Source: DATFDN01 sp963818885 | Lineage (GTDB): Bacteria; Pseudomonadota; Alphaproteobacteria; Acetobacterales; Acetobacteraceae | Direction of reading: 5' to 3' | DNA length: 64,000 nucleotides | Assembly: GCA_963818885.1 (NCBI GenBank) | Contig: CAWFTP010000006.1 | Span: 310,001-374,000 of the forward strand | In this document: piece after piece, positions 48,011 through 57,285 of the stretch | Numbering within the stretch: position 1 is the stretch's first letter | How the letters are laid out: each line of letters begins with the position of its first letter | Position numbers and translations under genes: made by a program | Notes under the pieces: model-generated | Database searches by the model: none | What the model was told of the DNA's origin: nothing | The model's input: only the letters and a program-made list of their open reading frames with translations

Positions 48011-48214
48011 ATGCCCAAGATGAAGACCAAGGCTTCGGTCAAGAAGCGATTCAAGATCACCGCCACCGGCAAGGTGAAGGCCGGGCCGGGTGGCAAGCGG
48101 CACTGCCTCTCCGCGCGCACCCAGAAAGCCAAGCGCAGCAACCGGCGCATGCAGACGCTGACGCCGATGGACGCGCGCACCATCAAGCAATGGGCGCCCT
48201 ACGGGCTGGGCTGA
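48011..48214 (+). CDS. rpmI: 50S ribosomal protein L35
   Basis: 67 residues, the normal length, with MPKMKTKASVKKRFKITATG and 'HCLSARTQKAKRSNRR'. AAGGAG before the ATG at 48011 sets the start. rplT follows 12 bp later. In most bacteria infC precedes rpmI; here there is no infC, and the upstream gene is on the opposite strand. Confidence 0.97.
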   Translation: MPKMKTKASVKKRFKITATGKVKAGPGGKRHCLSARTQKAKRSNRRMQTLTPMDARTIKQWAPYGLG

Positions 48215-48226
48215 GGGAGAGAGAGC

Positions 48227-48583
48227 ATGGCTCGCGTCAAGCGGGGCGTCACCACGCATGCCCGTCACAAGAAGGTCCTGGCCCAGTCGAAGGGCTTCGT
48301 CGGCCGGTCATCCACCAGCTACCGCATCGCGCTCGAGCGGCTGGAGAAGTCGCTGCAATACGCGTATCGCGACCGGCGCAACAAGAAGCGCGACTTTCGC
48401 GGCCTGTGGATCCAGCGCATCAACGCCGCCGTGCGCGAGCACGGGCTGACCTACAGCCGCTTCATCGACGGGCTGCACAAGGCCGGCATCGAGATCGACC
48501 GCAAGATGCTCGCCGCCATCGCCTATGATGACGCGGCGAGCTTCGCCGAGATCGTCCGCAAGGTGCAGGCCGCGCTGGCATAG
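48227..48583 (+). CDS. rplT: 50S ribosomal protein L20
   Basis: 118 residues, intact. MARVKRGVTTHARHKKVLAQ, 'YAYRDRRNKKRDFRGLWIQRINAA' and 'GIEIDRKMLAAIA' are the conserved L20 sequences. It binds 23S rRNA and can autoregulate its operon. GAGAGAG precedes the ATG. Normally pheS follows; here a toxin-antitoxin pair is placed between them. Confidence 0.97.
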   Translation: MARVKRGVTTHARHKKVLAQSKGFVGRSSTSYRIALERLEKSLQYAYRDRRNKKRDFRGLWIQRINAAVREHGLTYSRFIDGLHKAGIEIDRKMLAAIAYDDAASFAEIVRKVQAALA

Positions 48584-48590
48584 GTTGCAA

Positions 48591-48610
48591 GTAAGGCGCG
48601 TACGCCTTAC
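48591..48610. promoter_or_regulatory. Palindromic operator of the toxin-antitoxin pair
   Basis: GTAAGGCG-CGTA-CGCCTTAC is a perfect inverted repeat with 8-bp arms that touches the antitoxin ATG. AbrB- and VapB-type antitoxins repress their own operons at such sites, so this is a likely autoregulatory operator. Confidence 0.6.
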
Positions 48611-48889
48611 ATGCGGAGCATGGGAACCACGCTCACCATCACCGCGAAGGGACAGGTCACCCTGAAGAGGGAGGTCCTGGATTATCTCGGCGTCGGGCCG
48701 GGCGATAAGGTCGAGGTGGACTTTGTCGCGCCGGGGCGCGTGGAGGTTCGCGCGGTTCCGCCAGACCCAGGCGGCTGGGATGCGTTCTTCGGGTGCCTGA
48801 AGACACCCGGCGGTCCTGTCCTCAGTATCGAGGAGATCAACGAGATCACGCAGCAGGGCTGGGCGGGTGAGATCAAGCCCGAACCGTGA
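48611..48889 (+). CDS. AbrB/MazE-type antitoxin
   Basis: 92 residues. The swapped-hairpin DNA-binding fold is evident in 'TLTITAKGQVTLKREVLDYLGVGPGDKVEVDF', and the acidic C-terminal tail would wrap the toxin. The stop overlaps the toxin GTG (GTGA). An internal ATG at 48620 might be the true start, since the operator abuts 48611. It is inserted between rplT and pheS, an unusual position. Confidence 0.85.
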   Translation: MRSMGTTLTITAKGQVTLKREVLDYLGVGPGDKVEVDFVAPGRVEVRAVPPDPGGWDAFFGCLKTPGGPVLSIEEINEITQQGWAGEIKPEP

Positions 48890-49302
48890 AGATCACCGCG
48901 GATACCAACCTCCTGCTTCGGCTCGCGACCGAGGACGATCCGGCACAAGCACGGATGGCCCGTGCGGTCATTGAAAGGGCGGAGTTGATTGCCGTGCCGA
49001 TCCCGGCTCTCTGTGAACTGGTTTGGGTCATGCGGCGCGGATACCGGCGGACGAACGGGCAGATCGCCGAGGCGCTCCGGCGCCTGCTCGCGGCGCCGAA
49101 GGTCCGGACCGACCGCGCGTCGGCGGCGGCTGGACTCGCGGCACTCGAGGCCGGCGGCGACTTCGCGGACGGATCCATCGCGGCCGAGGGCCGTCGCCTG
49201 GGCGGTACGATTTTCACGAGCTTCGACCGGCAGGCCGTGTCGCTGGTGAAAGCGGCGGGCGGGGAAAGCCAACTGCTCACATCCTCTTCTCAGGGTCACT
49301 GA
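48886..49302 (+). CDS. VapC-like PIN-domain ribonuclease toxin
   Basis: 138 residues. PIN domain acidic residues: Asp in 'MKITADTNLLLRLATEDDPAQ', Glu in 'IPALCELVWVM', and Asp in 'LEAGGDFADGSIAAEG', with the final strand 'GGTIFTSFDRQAV'. VapC toxins cleave tRNA or rRNA. GTG start overlaps the antitoxin stop. Its own stop overlaps pheS (TGATG), so translation of pheS may be coupled to the toxin. Confidence 0.88.
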   Translation: MKITADTNLLLRLATEDDPAQARMARAVIERAELIAVPIPALCELVWVMRRGYRRTNGQIAEALRRLLAAPKVRTDRASAAAGLAALEAGGDFADGSIAAEGRRLGGTIFTSFDRQAVSLVKAAGGESQLLTSSSQGH

Positions 49303-50375
49303 TGGCCGACGATCTCCTCGCCCTCCAGACAGAAACCGACGTGACGCTCGCCGCTGCATCCGACCTGCGCGCCTGGGACGCGGTACGCGTCGGCGTGCTG
49401 GGACGCAACGGGCGGCTGACCGCGCTGCTGAAGGAACTCGGCAAGGCCTCGCCCGAGGAACGGCGAGAGCGCGGCGCGGCGCTTAACCGCCTCAAAGACA
49501 CACTGACAGAAGCGATCGAGGCGCGGCGGGTCGTGTTGGAGCGGGCGGCGATCGACGCGCGCCTGGGGGCGGAGCGGATCGACGCGACCTTGCCGCCGCC
49601 GCCGCGCCCGGCTGGGCTCATCCATCCGATCAGCCGCACCATGGAGGAGATGGCGGCGATCTTCGGCGCGATGGGGTTCGAGATCGCCGAAGGGCCAGAC
49701 GTCGAGACGGACTGGCACAATTTCAGCGCGCTCAACATCCCGACGCATCATTCGGCGCGCGACGATCAGGACACGTTCTACCTGCCGGCGCGCGACAATC
49801 AGGCGCCCCCGGTGCTGCGTACCCACACCTCGCCCGTGCAGGTGCGCGCGATGCTGGAGCGCGAACTGCCGTTTCGCATCATCGTGCCCGGCCGCACCTA
49901 TCGCGCGGATCATGACGCGACGCACAGCCCGATGTTCCATCAGGTGGAGGGGCTGGTGCTCGATCGCGATATCACCCTCGGTCATCTGAAAGGCTGCCTG
50001 ATCGATTTCCTGCGCGCCTATTTCGGCATCGCCGACCTGCCGGTGCGCTTCCGCGCGAGCTACTTCCCGTTCACCGAGCCCAGCATGGAGGTCGATATCG
50101 GCTGGGACCGCCGCTCCGGCGAGCTCGGCAAGGGCGAGGACTGGCTCGAGATTCTCGGCAGCGGCATGGTGCATCCGCGCGTGCTCGCCAATAGCGGGAT
50201 CGATCCGCGCGAGTGGCAAGGCTTCGCGTTCGGCATGGGAATCGAGCGCGTCACCATGCTCAAATACGGCATCCCCGATCTGCGACCGTTCTACGAGTCC
50301 GACATTCGCTGGCTGCGCCATTACGGGTTCAGCCCGCTCGCGCCCGCGATGCTGCATGAAGGGGCGGGGGCATGA
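49302..50375 (+). CDS. pheS: Phenylalanine-tRNA ligase alpha subunit
   Basis: 357 residues, intact. Class II aminoacyl-tRNA synthetase core: motif 2 'FRIIVPGRTYRADHDATHSPMFHQVEGLVLDRD' and motif 3 'GFAFGMGIERVTMLKYGIPDLR', with the N-terminal coiled coil that binds tRNA. The start at 49302 shares bases with the vapC stop. pheT follows with an overlapping start (ATGA). Confidence 0.97.
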   Translation: MADDLLALQTETDVTLAAASDLRAWDAVRVGVLGRNGRLTALLKELGKASPEERRERGAALNRLKDTLTEAIEARRVVLERAAIDARLGAERIDATLPPPPRPAGLIHPISRTMEEMAAIFGAMGFEIAEGPDVETDWHNFSALNIPTHHSARDDQDTFYLPARDNQAPPVLRTHTSPVQVRAMLERELPFRIIVPGRTYRADHDATHSPMFHQVEGLVLDRDITLGHLKGCLIDFLRAYFGIADLPVRFRASYFPFTEPSMEVDIGWDRRSGELGKGEDWLEILGSGMVHPRVLANSGIDPREWQGFAFGMGIERVTMLKYGIPDLRPFYESDIRWLRHYGFSPLAPAMLHEGAGA

Positions 50376-52824
50376 AGTTCACCCTGTCCTGGCTGCGCAC
50401 GCATCTGGAGACGGAGGCGAGCGTCGAGGAGATCGGCGCCACCTTGACGCGGATCGGGCTGGAGCTGGAGGGCGTCACGGACCCGGGTGCCGCGCTCGCG
50501 CCGTTCCGCATCGCGCGCGTGATCGAGGCGGCGCCGCATCCGAACGCCGACCGGCTGCGCGCCTGCACGGTCGATACCGGGCGAGGGCATGGTGTCGGTC
50601 GTGTGCGGCGCGCCGAATGCGCGAACGGGGATGAAGGCGGTGTTCGCCCCGCCCGGCAGCGTGATCCCGGCAACCGGGTGCAGTGCTGAAAGTGGGCCAG
50701 ATCCGCGGCGTGGAGAGCGCGGGCATGCTGCTGTCGGCGCGCGAGATGGGGCTGGGCGAGGATCATTCCGGCATCGTCGAGCTGCCTGATGATGCGCCGG
50801 TCGGCACGCCCTATGCGGCCTGGGCCGGGCTCGATGATCCGCTGTTCGAGGTTTCGGTCACGCCGAACCGGGGCGACTGCTTCTCGGTGCGCGGCATCGC
50901 CCGCGACCTCGCCGCCGCCGGGCTGGGCAGGCTGAAGCCCTGGTCCGTCGCGCCGGTGCCGGCGGCGTTCGAGGGTGGCTTGCGCTGGCGGGTGGACTGG
51001 CCGGAGGCGTGTCCCTGGATCCTTGGGCGCACGATAAGGAACGTACGCAACAACCCGAGCCCGCCCTGGCTCGCCGAACGGCTGCGCTCGATCGGACTGC
51101 GCCCGATCAGCGCGCTGGTTGACGTCACCAATTTCTTCACCGTCGACATCGGCCGCCCGCTGCATGTGTTCGACGCCGACAAGGTTGCCGGCGACGTGCT
51201 GGTGCTGCGTCGTGGCGGCGGCGAGACCTTCCGCGCGTTGAACGGCAAGGACTACACATTGACCCTCGAGGATTGCGCTATCGTCGACGCCGCGGGCGTG
51301 CAGTCGATGGCGGGGGTGATCGGCGGCGAGGCGACCGGCTCGGACGAAGGCACGCGCACCGTCTTCCTCGAGTGCGCCCTGTTCGATCCGGTGCGGGTCG
51401 CGCTGACCGGGCGGCGGCACCAGATCGTCTCCGACGCGCGCCAGCGCTTCGAGCGCGGCATCGATCCCGCGATCATGCCGGCGGCGCTGGAGGCGGCGAC
51501 GCACATGATCCTCGATCTGTGCGGCGGCGAGGCCGGTGCCGTCGTGTCCGCGGGACGGGAGCCGGCGTGGCAGCGCGACGCGACGATGCGCTTCGCGCGG
51601 CTCTCGGAGCTCGGCGGCGCCGATGTGCCGCCGCGATGAGGCGGTGGCCGCGCTGGAGCGGCTCGGCTTCGCGGTGCGCGAGCGCGATGCGACGCGCGTG
51701 ACGGTCGCAGTTCCGCCCTGGCGCAACGACGTCGCTCGCCGGCGTGGCGCTGGATCAGGGCGGCGAGCTCGACCCCGAGGCGGCGCGCCGTGCGGCGGAG
51801 GGCTGCGCGGTGATCGAGCCCGAATGCGATCTGATCGAGGAGGTGCTGCGTCTGCGCGGCCTCGATTCGATCCCGCCTGTCTCCCTGCCGCGCGCCGCGC
51901 CGGTGCCCGCCGCCACGTTGACGCCGCGCCAGTCCCGCGCCGCGCTCGCGAGGCGGGTGCTTGCCGCGCAGGGGCTGGTCGAATGCGTCACCTTCAGCTT
52001 CATGGCGGCGCGCGAGGCGGCGCTGTTCGGCGACACGCCCGGGAGCCTGCGGCTGACCAACCCGATCGCCACCGATCTGGACCAGCTTCGCCCCACGCCG
52101 GTCGCCACGCTGGCGCTCGCCGCGCAGCGCAACGCCGCGCGCGGCTCGCCGGATGTCGCGCTGTTCGAGGTCGGACCGGCGTTTCGCGGAGGGCGGCCAG
52201 GCGCAGGTCGCGGCCGGGCTGCGCGCCGGCTCGACGCCGCGGAGCTGGGCGGTGCCGGCGCGGCCCGTCGATGCGATGGACGCCAAGGCCGATCTGTTCG
52301 CGGCGCTGGAGGCGCTAGGCGTGCCGATGGAGGCGCTGACGGTCACCGCCGACGCGCCCGGCTTCTATCATCCCGGCCGCTCCGGCACCGTGCGGCAGGG
52401 GCCGAAGACGGTGCTGGGCACGTTCGGCGCGCTGCATCCGGCGGTGCTCGATGCCATCGAGCTGGTCGCGGCCTGCGCGTTCGAGCTGTTCCTTGACGCG
52501 GTGCCCGAGCGCAAGCGGCGCCGGCGCGCCCCCGACCTGCCAGCGTTCCAGCCGGTGCGGCGCGACTTTGCCTTCCTGGTCGATGCGGACGTCGCCGCCG
52601 ACGCCGTGCTGCGCGCCGCGCGCGGGGCCGAGCGCACGCTGATCGCCGGCGTGACCCTGTTCGACGTCTATGATGGCGAGCGGCTGCCCGAGGGCAAGAA
52701 GTCGCTCGCCATCGAGGTCACGTTTCAGCCGCGCGAGCGGACGCTGACGGAGGCGGAGATCGAGGCGGCGGCGGCGAAGGTGGTCGCGACGGTGGCGAAG
52801 GCGACGGGCGCGGTGCTCCGCTAA
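50372..52824 (+). CDS. pheT: Phenylalanine-tRNA ligase beta subunit, five frameshifts
   Basis: About 817 residues when restored, the usual length. N-terminal 'MKFTLSWLRTHLETEASVEEI', a tRNA-binding (EMAP-like) domain ending 'LKVGQIRGVESAGMLLSAREMGLGED', the B3/B4 editing domain ('NRGDCFSVRGIARDLAA'), B5, and the C-terminal ferredoxin-fold anticodon domain ending 'ATGAVLR' are all present. Frame changes at about 50580, 50681, 51633, 51738 and 52186 are each one base, mostly an extra G. As the gene is essential, these are almost certainly sequence errors. Confidence 0.9.
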
Positions 52825-52926
52825 GTCTGCGTTCCACGCCTCGTCATTGTAGGATGGTTGTATTCGTCCCTCTCCGCCGCTCTCACGGCGACCGTTACTG
52901 CCCAGGTCCAATGAGACCGCAGCGAC

Positions 52927-53121
52927 ATGGCTTCACATCACGAGCGCAAAAGGGACGTTGGCTGCCTAGCCATTGGCGGTCCAGAACGGTGGTTTTGGCG
53001 TTTCCTCTGGACGATCTTCCTCATCACGTTGCTAATCGGGCTAATAGAGGGCCAGTGGGACCTCGTTGGAGGATTAGCAGCGGGAGTCCTGACGAGTAGG
53101 AACGGTCATGGCGTCACATAG
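52927..53121 (+). CDS. Small hypothetical membrane protein
   Basis: 64 residues: MASHHERKRDVGCLAIGGPE, a Trp-rich segment and one hydrophobic helix, 'WTIFLITLLIGLIEGQW', followed by 'LVGGLAAGVL'. It is short and overlaps the next gene by 14 bp, so it could be spurious; the membrane helix and lower GC than its surroundings give it some support. Confidence 0.3.
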   Translation: MASHHERKRDVGCLAIGGPERWFWRFLWTIFLITLLIGLIEGQWDLVGGLAAGVLTSRNGHGVT

Positions 53122-54411
53122 TAACGGAACGTTGACATTGCGCGAGGAACTGGTCTTCGTCGGCACTTGCGACATTGCCGGGCATGTGCGCGGCAAGGGG
53201 TTTCCGGCGCGCGAGCTCGAACTCGCGCCGGCGCAAGGGCATCGGCTGGACGCATTCGAACCTGATGCAGATCGCGTTCGGGTCGATCCTCGAATTCGCC
53301 GTTTGGCACCGGCGGCGACCTGATGATCGTGCCCGATCCGAACGCCGAGGTACGGGTCGATTTCGCCGACGGCTCCGCCCCCGAGCATTTCTTCCTGGGC
53401 GACATCCGCGACACCGATGGCTCGCCTTGGGAGTGTTGCCCACGCGACTTCCTCCGCCGGGCCGAGAGCGCCTTGCGTGATGCCGGCGGTTTCAGCCTGC
53501 TCGCCGCGTTCGAGCAGGAGTTCACCTATACGGGCAACGAGGACCGGCCGGGCGATGCCTACGCGCTCGGCGCCTTTCGCCGGCAGGGCGTGTTCGGGGA
53601 GAGCTTCATCGCCGCGCTGCGCGAGGCGGGGGTCACGCCCGACTCCTTCCTCGCCGAATACGGCGCGCGCCAGTTCGAGGTCACGGTGGCTCCGGCGCCG
53701 GCGCTGCGTGCGGGGGATCACGCGGTCATCACCCGCGAGATGGCGCGCGCCGCCGCGTTCCGGCTCGGTCATCGGGCCGTGTTCTCTCCCATGCCGGCGC
53801 CGGAGGGCGTGGGAAACGGCGTGCACATTCACATGAGCCTGCACGACGAGGCCGGGCGGCCCGCGATGCACGAAGCGAAGGGGCCTCTCGGACTGAGCGG
53901 TCCCGCTGCCGCCTTCGCCGCCGGGATCCTGCACCATTTGCCCGCCATCACCGCGATCACCGCGCCGAGCCCGGTCTCCTATCTGCGGCTGACGCCGAAC
54001 CGCTGGGCGCCGACCGCGATCGACATCGTCCGCCAGGATCGCGGCGCTGCGCTGCGGGTCTGCCCGGTGTTCGCGCCGGAAGATGCCGCCGACGAGGCCG
54101 CGCAGTTCAATCTGGAGTTCCGGGTGTGCGACGCCGCGGCGAGCCCGTACCTCGCGTTGGGAGCGGTGCTGTTCGCCGGGGCGGACGGCATGCGCCGGCG
54201 GCTATCGCTGCCGGCGTCCGGCGGCGAGAAGCCGGCGCTGCCGCACTCGCTGCCCGAGGCGCTCGACGCGATGGCGGCGAGCGATGCGGTGCGCGCGTGG
54301 TTCAGCCCAGTCTTCCTCGACGCCTATTTGCGGCACAAGCGATCGGAGGCCGCGCACGTCGCCGCACTCGGGCCGGAGGAGCTGTGCCGGCGGTATTTCG
54401 AGGTCTATTGA
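53108..54411 (+). CDS. Glutamine-synthetase-family protein, two frameshifts
   Basis: About 434 residues. It resembles type III-like glutamine or gamma-glutamylpolyamine synthetases, which ligate glutamate to amines with ATP. Visible are 'KGIGWTHSNLMQIAFGSI', 'FGTGGDLMIVPDP', the catalytic 'AAFEQEFTYTG' (ExE metal site), 'GARQFEVTVAPAPALRAGDHAVITRE', 'GNGVHIHMSLHDE' (HIHMS) and 'APSPVSYLRLTPNRWAP'. Frame changes at about 53225 and 53300. It converges with the isochorismatase-like gene by a few bases. The amine acceptor is unknown. Confidence 0.8.
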
Positions 54412-55058
54412 GCGGGGGCACTCCCTTCACCCCGCCTCTCCCCCCGCGTTGCGGAGGGAGAGGGGATCATTCGTAGCACTTCCCCGGTCCCCAGCATCCG
54501 GCAGTAACCGCGGAAACATGCCAGCGCGGCCTCGTGGCGCTCCTCCGTCTCGGCGGCGCAGGCGTCGTGGACGCAGGTCATGTAGAAGCCGCGATCGGCG
54601 CCGTCCTTGACCGCGTGGTCGATGCACTGGTCGGTCAGGAACCCGGCCACGAACACATCCTCGATCCCGATGTTGCGCAGCAGGTAGGCGAGAATGGTGG
54701 AGTTGAAGACCGATGACGAGGTCTTCGGCAGCACGATCTCGTCGCCGACCGGTTCCAGTCCGGGGAGCATCCGCGCTTCCCACGAGCCCTTGGCTACGGA
54801 GAGGCCGGAGAGTTTGTAGTCGAGGCTGCGGTCCCGCCCGTCCGCCGTGCGGTTCTCGATCACTGTGAAGATCACCTCAACCCGGGCGGCGCGGAAGGCA
54901 GCGAGCAGGCGGGCGATGTTCGCCACCGTCCGCTCCATCCTCGCGGCCGCCCCGGACGTGCCGTTCTGTGCGTCGATCACCAGCAATGCGGCGCGCCCCC
55001 GGGCGATCGGGCGGTCGCGGGTGAGACCTTCGGGGATGGCGGCGTTCCAGGCTGACAT
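54405..55058 (-). CDS. Isochorismatase-family cysteine hydrolase
   Basis: 217 residues. Catalytic triad of the family: Asp in 'ALLVIDAQNGTSG', Lys in 'EIVLPKTSSSVFNSTIL' and Cys in 'VAGFLTDQCIDHAVKDGADRG'. Members cleave amides such as N-carbamoylsarcosine or ureidoacrylate, or isochorismate. The C-terminal 20 residues are encoded by an intergenic palindrome (54435-54463) and may be a late addition. It diverges from lepA with 46 bp between the starts. Confidence 0.85.
   Translation of the reverse strand: MSAWNAAIPEGLTRDRPIARGRAALLVIDAQNGTSGAAARMERTVANIARLLAAFRAARVEVIFTVIENRTADGRDRSLDYKLSGLSVAKGSWEARMLPGLEPVGDEIVLPKTSSSVFNSTILAYLLRNIGIEDVFVAGFLTDQCIDHAVKDGADRGFYMTCVHDACAAETEERHEAALACFRGYCRMLGTGEVLRMIPSPSATRGERRGEGSAPAQ
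54435..54463. repeat. Intergenic-type palindromic element inside a gene end
   Basis: CCTCTCCCCCC...GGAGGGAGAGG forms a long hairpin (10 of 11 pairs). Elements of this appearance are common between genes in GC-rich alphaproteobacteria. Here it forms the last codons of the isochorismatase-like gene, just after the stop of the convergent glutamine-synthetase-family gene, and may work as a bidirectional terminator. Confidence 0.45.
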
Positions 55059-55104
55059 GGCGGGCGGTTTTCCCTATGTGAGGGGCCAACTTCACGGCTG
55101 ATCC

Positions 55105-56910
55105 ATGACCGAGACCCCGATCGAGCATATCCGCAACTTCGCGATCATCGCCCATATCGACCACGGCAAGTCTACCCTGGCGGACCGGCTGATCCAGGCC
55201 TGCGGCGGGCTGACCGACCGCGAGATGACCAACCAGGTGCTCGACACCATGGCGATCGAGCGCGAGCGCGGCATCACCATCAAGGCGCAGACCGTCCGCC
55301 TCGCCTACAAGGCGCGCGACGGGCGCGTCTACGAGCTCAATCTGATGGACACGCCCGGCCATGTCGACTTCGCCTATGAGGTGAGCCGCAGCCTCGCCGC
55401 CTGCGAGGGCTCGCTCTTGGTGGTCGATGCCAGCCAAGGGGTGGAGGCACAGACGCTCGCCAACGTGTACCAGGCGATCGACGCGGGGCACGAGATCGTC
55501 CCGGTGCTCAACAAGATCGACCTGCCGGCCGCCGAGCCGGAGCGCGTCAAGCAGCAGATCGAGGACGTGATCGGCCTCGATGCGTCGGACGCCGTCGAGA
55601 TCAGTGCCAAGACGGGGTTTAACATCGAGGGTGTGCTGGAGGCGCTGGTCACCCGCCTGCCGCCGCCGCGCGGCGATGGCGCGGCGCCGTTGAAGGCGCT
55701 GCTGGTCGATAGCTGGTACGACCCGTATCTCGGCGTGGTGATCCTGGTCCGGGTGAAGGACGGGCGGCTCAAGCGCGGCCAGCGGATCCGCATGATGTCG
55801 ACGGGCGCCGTGCACGCCATCGAGCAGGTCGGCGTGTTCAGCCCCAAGATGGTCCCGGTGGACGATCTCGGCCCGGGCGAGATCGGCTACATCACCGCGG
55901 CGATCAAGACAGTGGCGGATTGCCGGATCGGCGACACCATCACCGATGACCGCACGCCGGCCGTGACGGCGCTGCCGGGCTTCAAGCCCTCGGTGCCGGT
56001 CGTGTGGTGCGGCCTCTACCCGACCGATGCCGACGATTTCGAGAAGCTGCGCGACAGCTTGGCGAAGCTGCGACTGAACGATGCGAGCTTCCACTACGAG
56101 CCGGAGACCTCGGCCGCGTTGGGCTTCGGCTTCCGCTGCGGCTTCCTGGGATTGCTGCATCTGGAGATCATCCAGGAGCGGCTGGCGCGCGAGTTCGACC
56201 TCGACCTGATCGCGACCGCGCCGTCCGTCGTCTACCGGCTGTTCCGAACCAACGGGCAGATGGCCGAGCTGCACAATCCCGCCGACATGCCGGACGGCAG
56301 CGTGATCGACCATATCGAGGAGCCGTGGATCAGGGCGACGATCATGGTGCCGGACGACTACCTGGGCGCCGTGCTGCATTTGTGCAACGACCGCCGCGGC
56401 GTGCAGGCCGACCTGACCTATGTCGGCAACCGCGCGATGGCGGTCTACCGGCTGCCGCTGAACGAGGTGGTGTTCGACTTCTACGACCGGCTGAAATCGG
56501 TGAGCCGCGGCTATGCGAGCTTCGACTACCAGATGGACGGCTACGAGCCCGGCGATCTGGTGCGCATCTCCATCCTGGTGAACGGCGAGCCGGTGGACGC
56601 GCTGAGCTTCATCGCCCATCGCGCGCTGGCGGAGACGCGCGGGCGGGCGATCTGCGGCAAGCTGAAGGAGCTGATCCCGCGCCAGCTGTTCAAGATCGCG
56701 ATCCAGGCGGCGATCGGCGGGCGGGTGATCGCACGCGAGACGATCAGCGCGCTGTCGAAGGACGTGACCGCGAAGTGCTACGGCGGCGACATCACGCGCA
56801 AGCGCAAGCTGCTCGACAAGCAGAAGGAGGGGAAGAAGCGCATGCGCCAGTTCGGCAAGGTGGAGATCCCGCAGTCCGCGTTCCTGGCGGCGTTGAAGAT
56901 GGATGCGTGA
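55105..56910 (+). CDS. lepA: Elongation factor 4 (LepA)
   Basis: 601 residues, intact. Ribosomal back-translocase GTPase. G motifs: 'AHIDHGKSTLADRL' (G1), 'ERGITIKAQ' (G2), 'DTPGHVDF' (G3), 'NKIDLP' (G4) and 'SAKTG' (G5). The C-terminal LepA-specific domain is present ('KCYGGDITRKRKLLDKQKEGKKRM', 'IPQSAFLAALK'). ATG at 55105. The decayed toxin-antitoxin region begins 3 bp after its stop. Confidence 0.98.
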   Translation: MTETPIEHIRNFAIIAHIDHGKSTLADRLIQACGGLTDREMTNQVLDTMAIERERGITIKAQTVRLAYKARDGRVYELNLMDTPGHVDFAYEVSRSLAACEGSLLVVDASQGVEAQTLANVYQAIDAGHEIVPVLNKIDLPAAEPERVKQQIEDVIGLDASDAVEISAKTGFNIEGVLEALVTRLPPPRGDGAAPLKALLVDSWYDPYLGVVILVRVKDGRLKRGQRIRMMSTGAVHAIEQVGVFSPKMVPVDDLGPGEIGYITAAIKTVADCRIGDTITDDRTPAVTALPGFKPSVPVVWCGLYPTDADDFEKLRDSLAKLRLNDASFHYEPETSAALGFGFRCGFLGLLHLEIIQERLAREFDLDLIATAPSVVYRLFRTNGQMAELHNPADMPDGSVIDHIEEPWIRATIMVPDDYLGAVLHLCNDRRGVQADLTYVGNRAMAVYRLPLNEVVFDFYDRLKSVSRGYASFDYQMDGYEPGDLVRISILVNGEPVDALSFIAHRALAETRGRAICGKLKELIPRQLFKIAIQAAIGGRVIARETISALSKDVTAKCYGGDITRKRKLLDKQKEGKKRMRQFGKVEIPQSAFLAALKMDA

Positions 56911-56912
56911 CC

Positions 56913-57053
56913 ATGAGCACCGATGCCATAGTGGCCCTGACCCACGGCGAGTGAGTGAGCGCGGTCCTGGTCGACAGCAACGTGCGGCTCGATCTGATGA
57001 CCGGGGATCGGTCCGAACTGACCGGCGCCGGCATTGAATTTGGCATCGAATGA
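56913..57053 (+). pseudogene. Remnant of a VapBC-type toxin-antitoxin module
   Basis: The first 42 bp encode MSTDAIVALTHGE, which looks like the C-terminal tail of a VapB-type antitoxin ('...DEIMALTRGE'). At once comes MSAVLVDSNVRLDLMTGDRS, the N-terminal strand of a PIN domain with its first Asp (VDSN), which stops after 32 residues. Both are fragments. An intact pair of the same class follows 35 bp later. Confidence 0.6.
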
Positions 57054-57087
57054 TGCTATATGTCGTGCTCTCTGGGGAGGCGGGACA

Positions 57088-57285
57088 ATGCGTACGACCG
57101 TGGCGATCGATGATGAGCTGCTGGCTGCCGCGCAGGAGTACACCGGTCTGAAGGAGAAGTCGGCGCTGGTCCGCGAGGCCCTGAAGGCACTGGTCGAGCG
57201 GGAGAGCGCCCGCCGGCTGGCGCGCCTGGGGGGCAGCGATCCCGATGCCACGGCTGTTCCGCGGCGGCGGTCCGAGCCGGCGTGA
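57088..57285 (+). CDS. vapB: VapB-type antitoxin (ribbon-helix-helix, DUF2191-like)
   Basis: 65 residues. MRTTVAIDDELLAAAQEYTG is the beta-strand and first helix of a ribbon-helix-helix domain, followed by 'LKEKSALVREALKALVERESARRLARLGG', typical of VapB of the DUF2191 group. GGGGAGG precedes the ATG at 57088. The stop overlaps the toxin's GTG. Confidence 0.88.
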   Translation: MRTTVAIDDELLAAAQEYTGLKEKSALVREALKALVERESARRLARLGGSDPDATAVPRRRSEPA

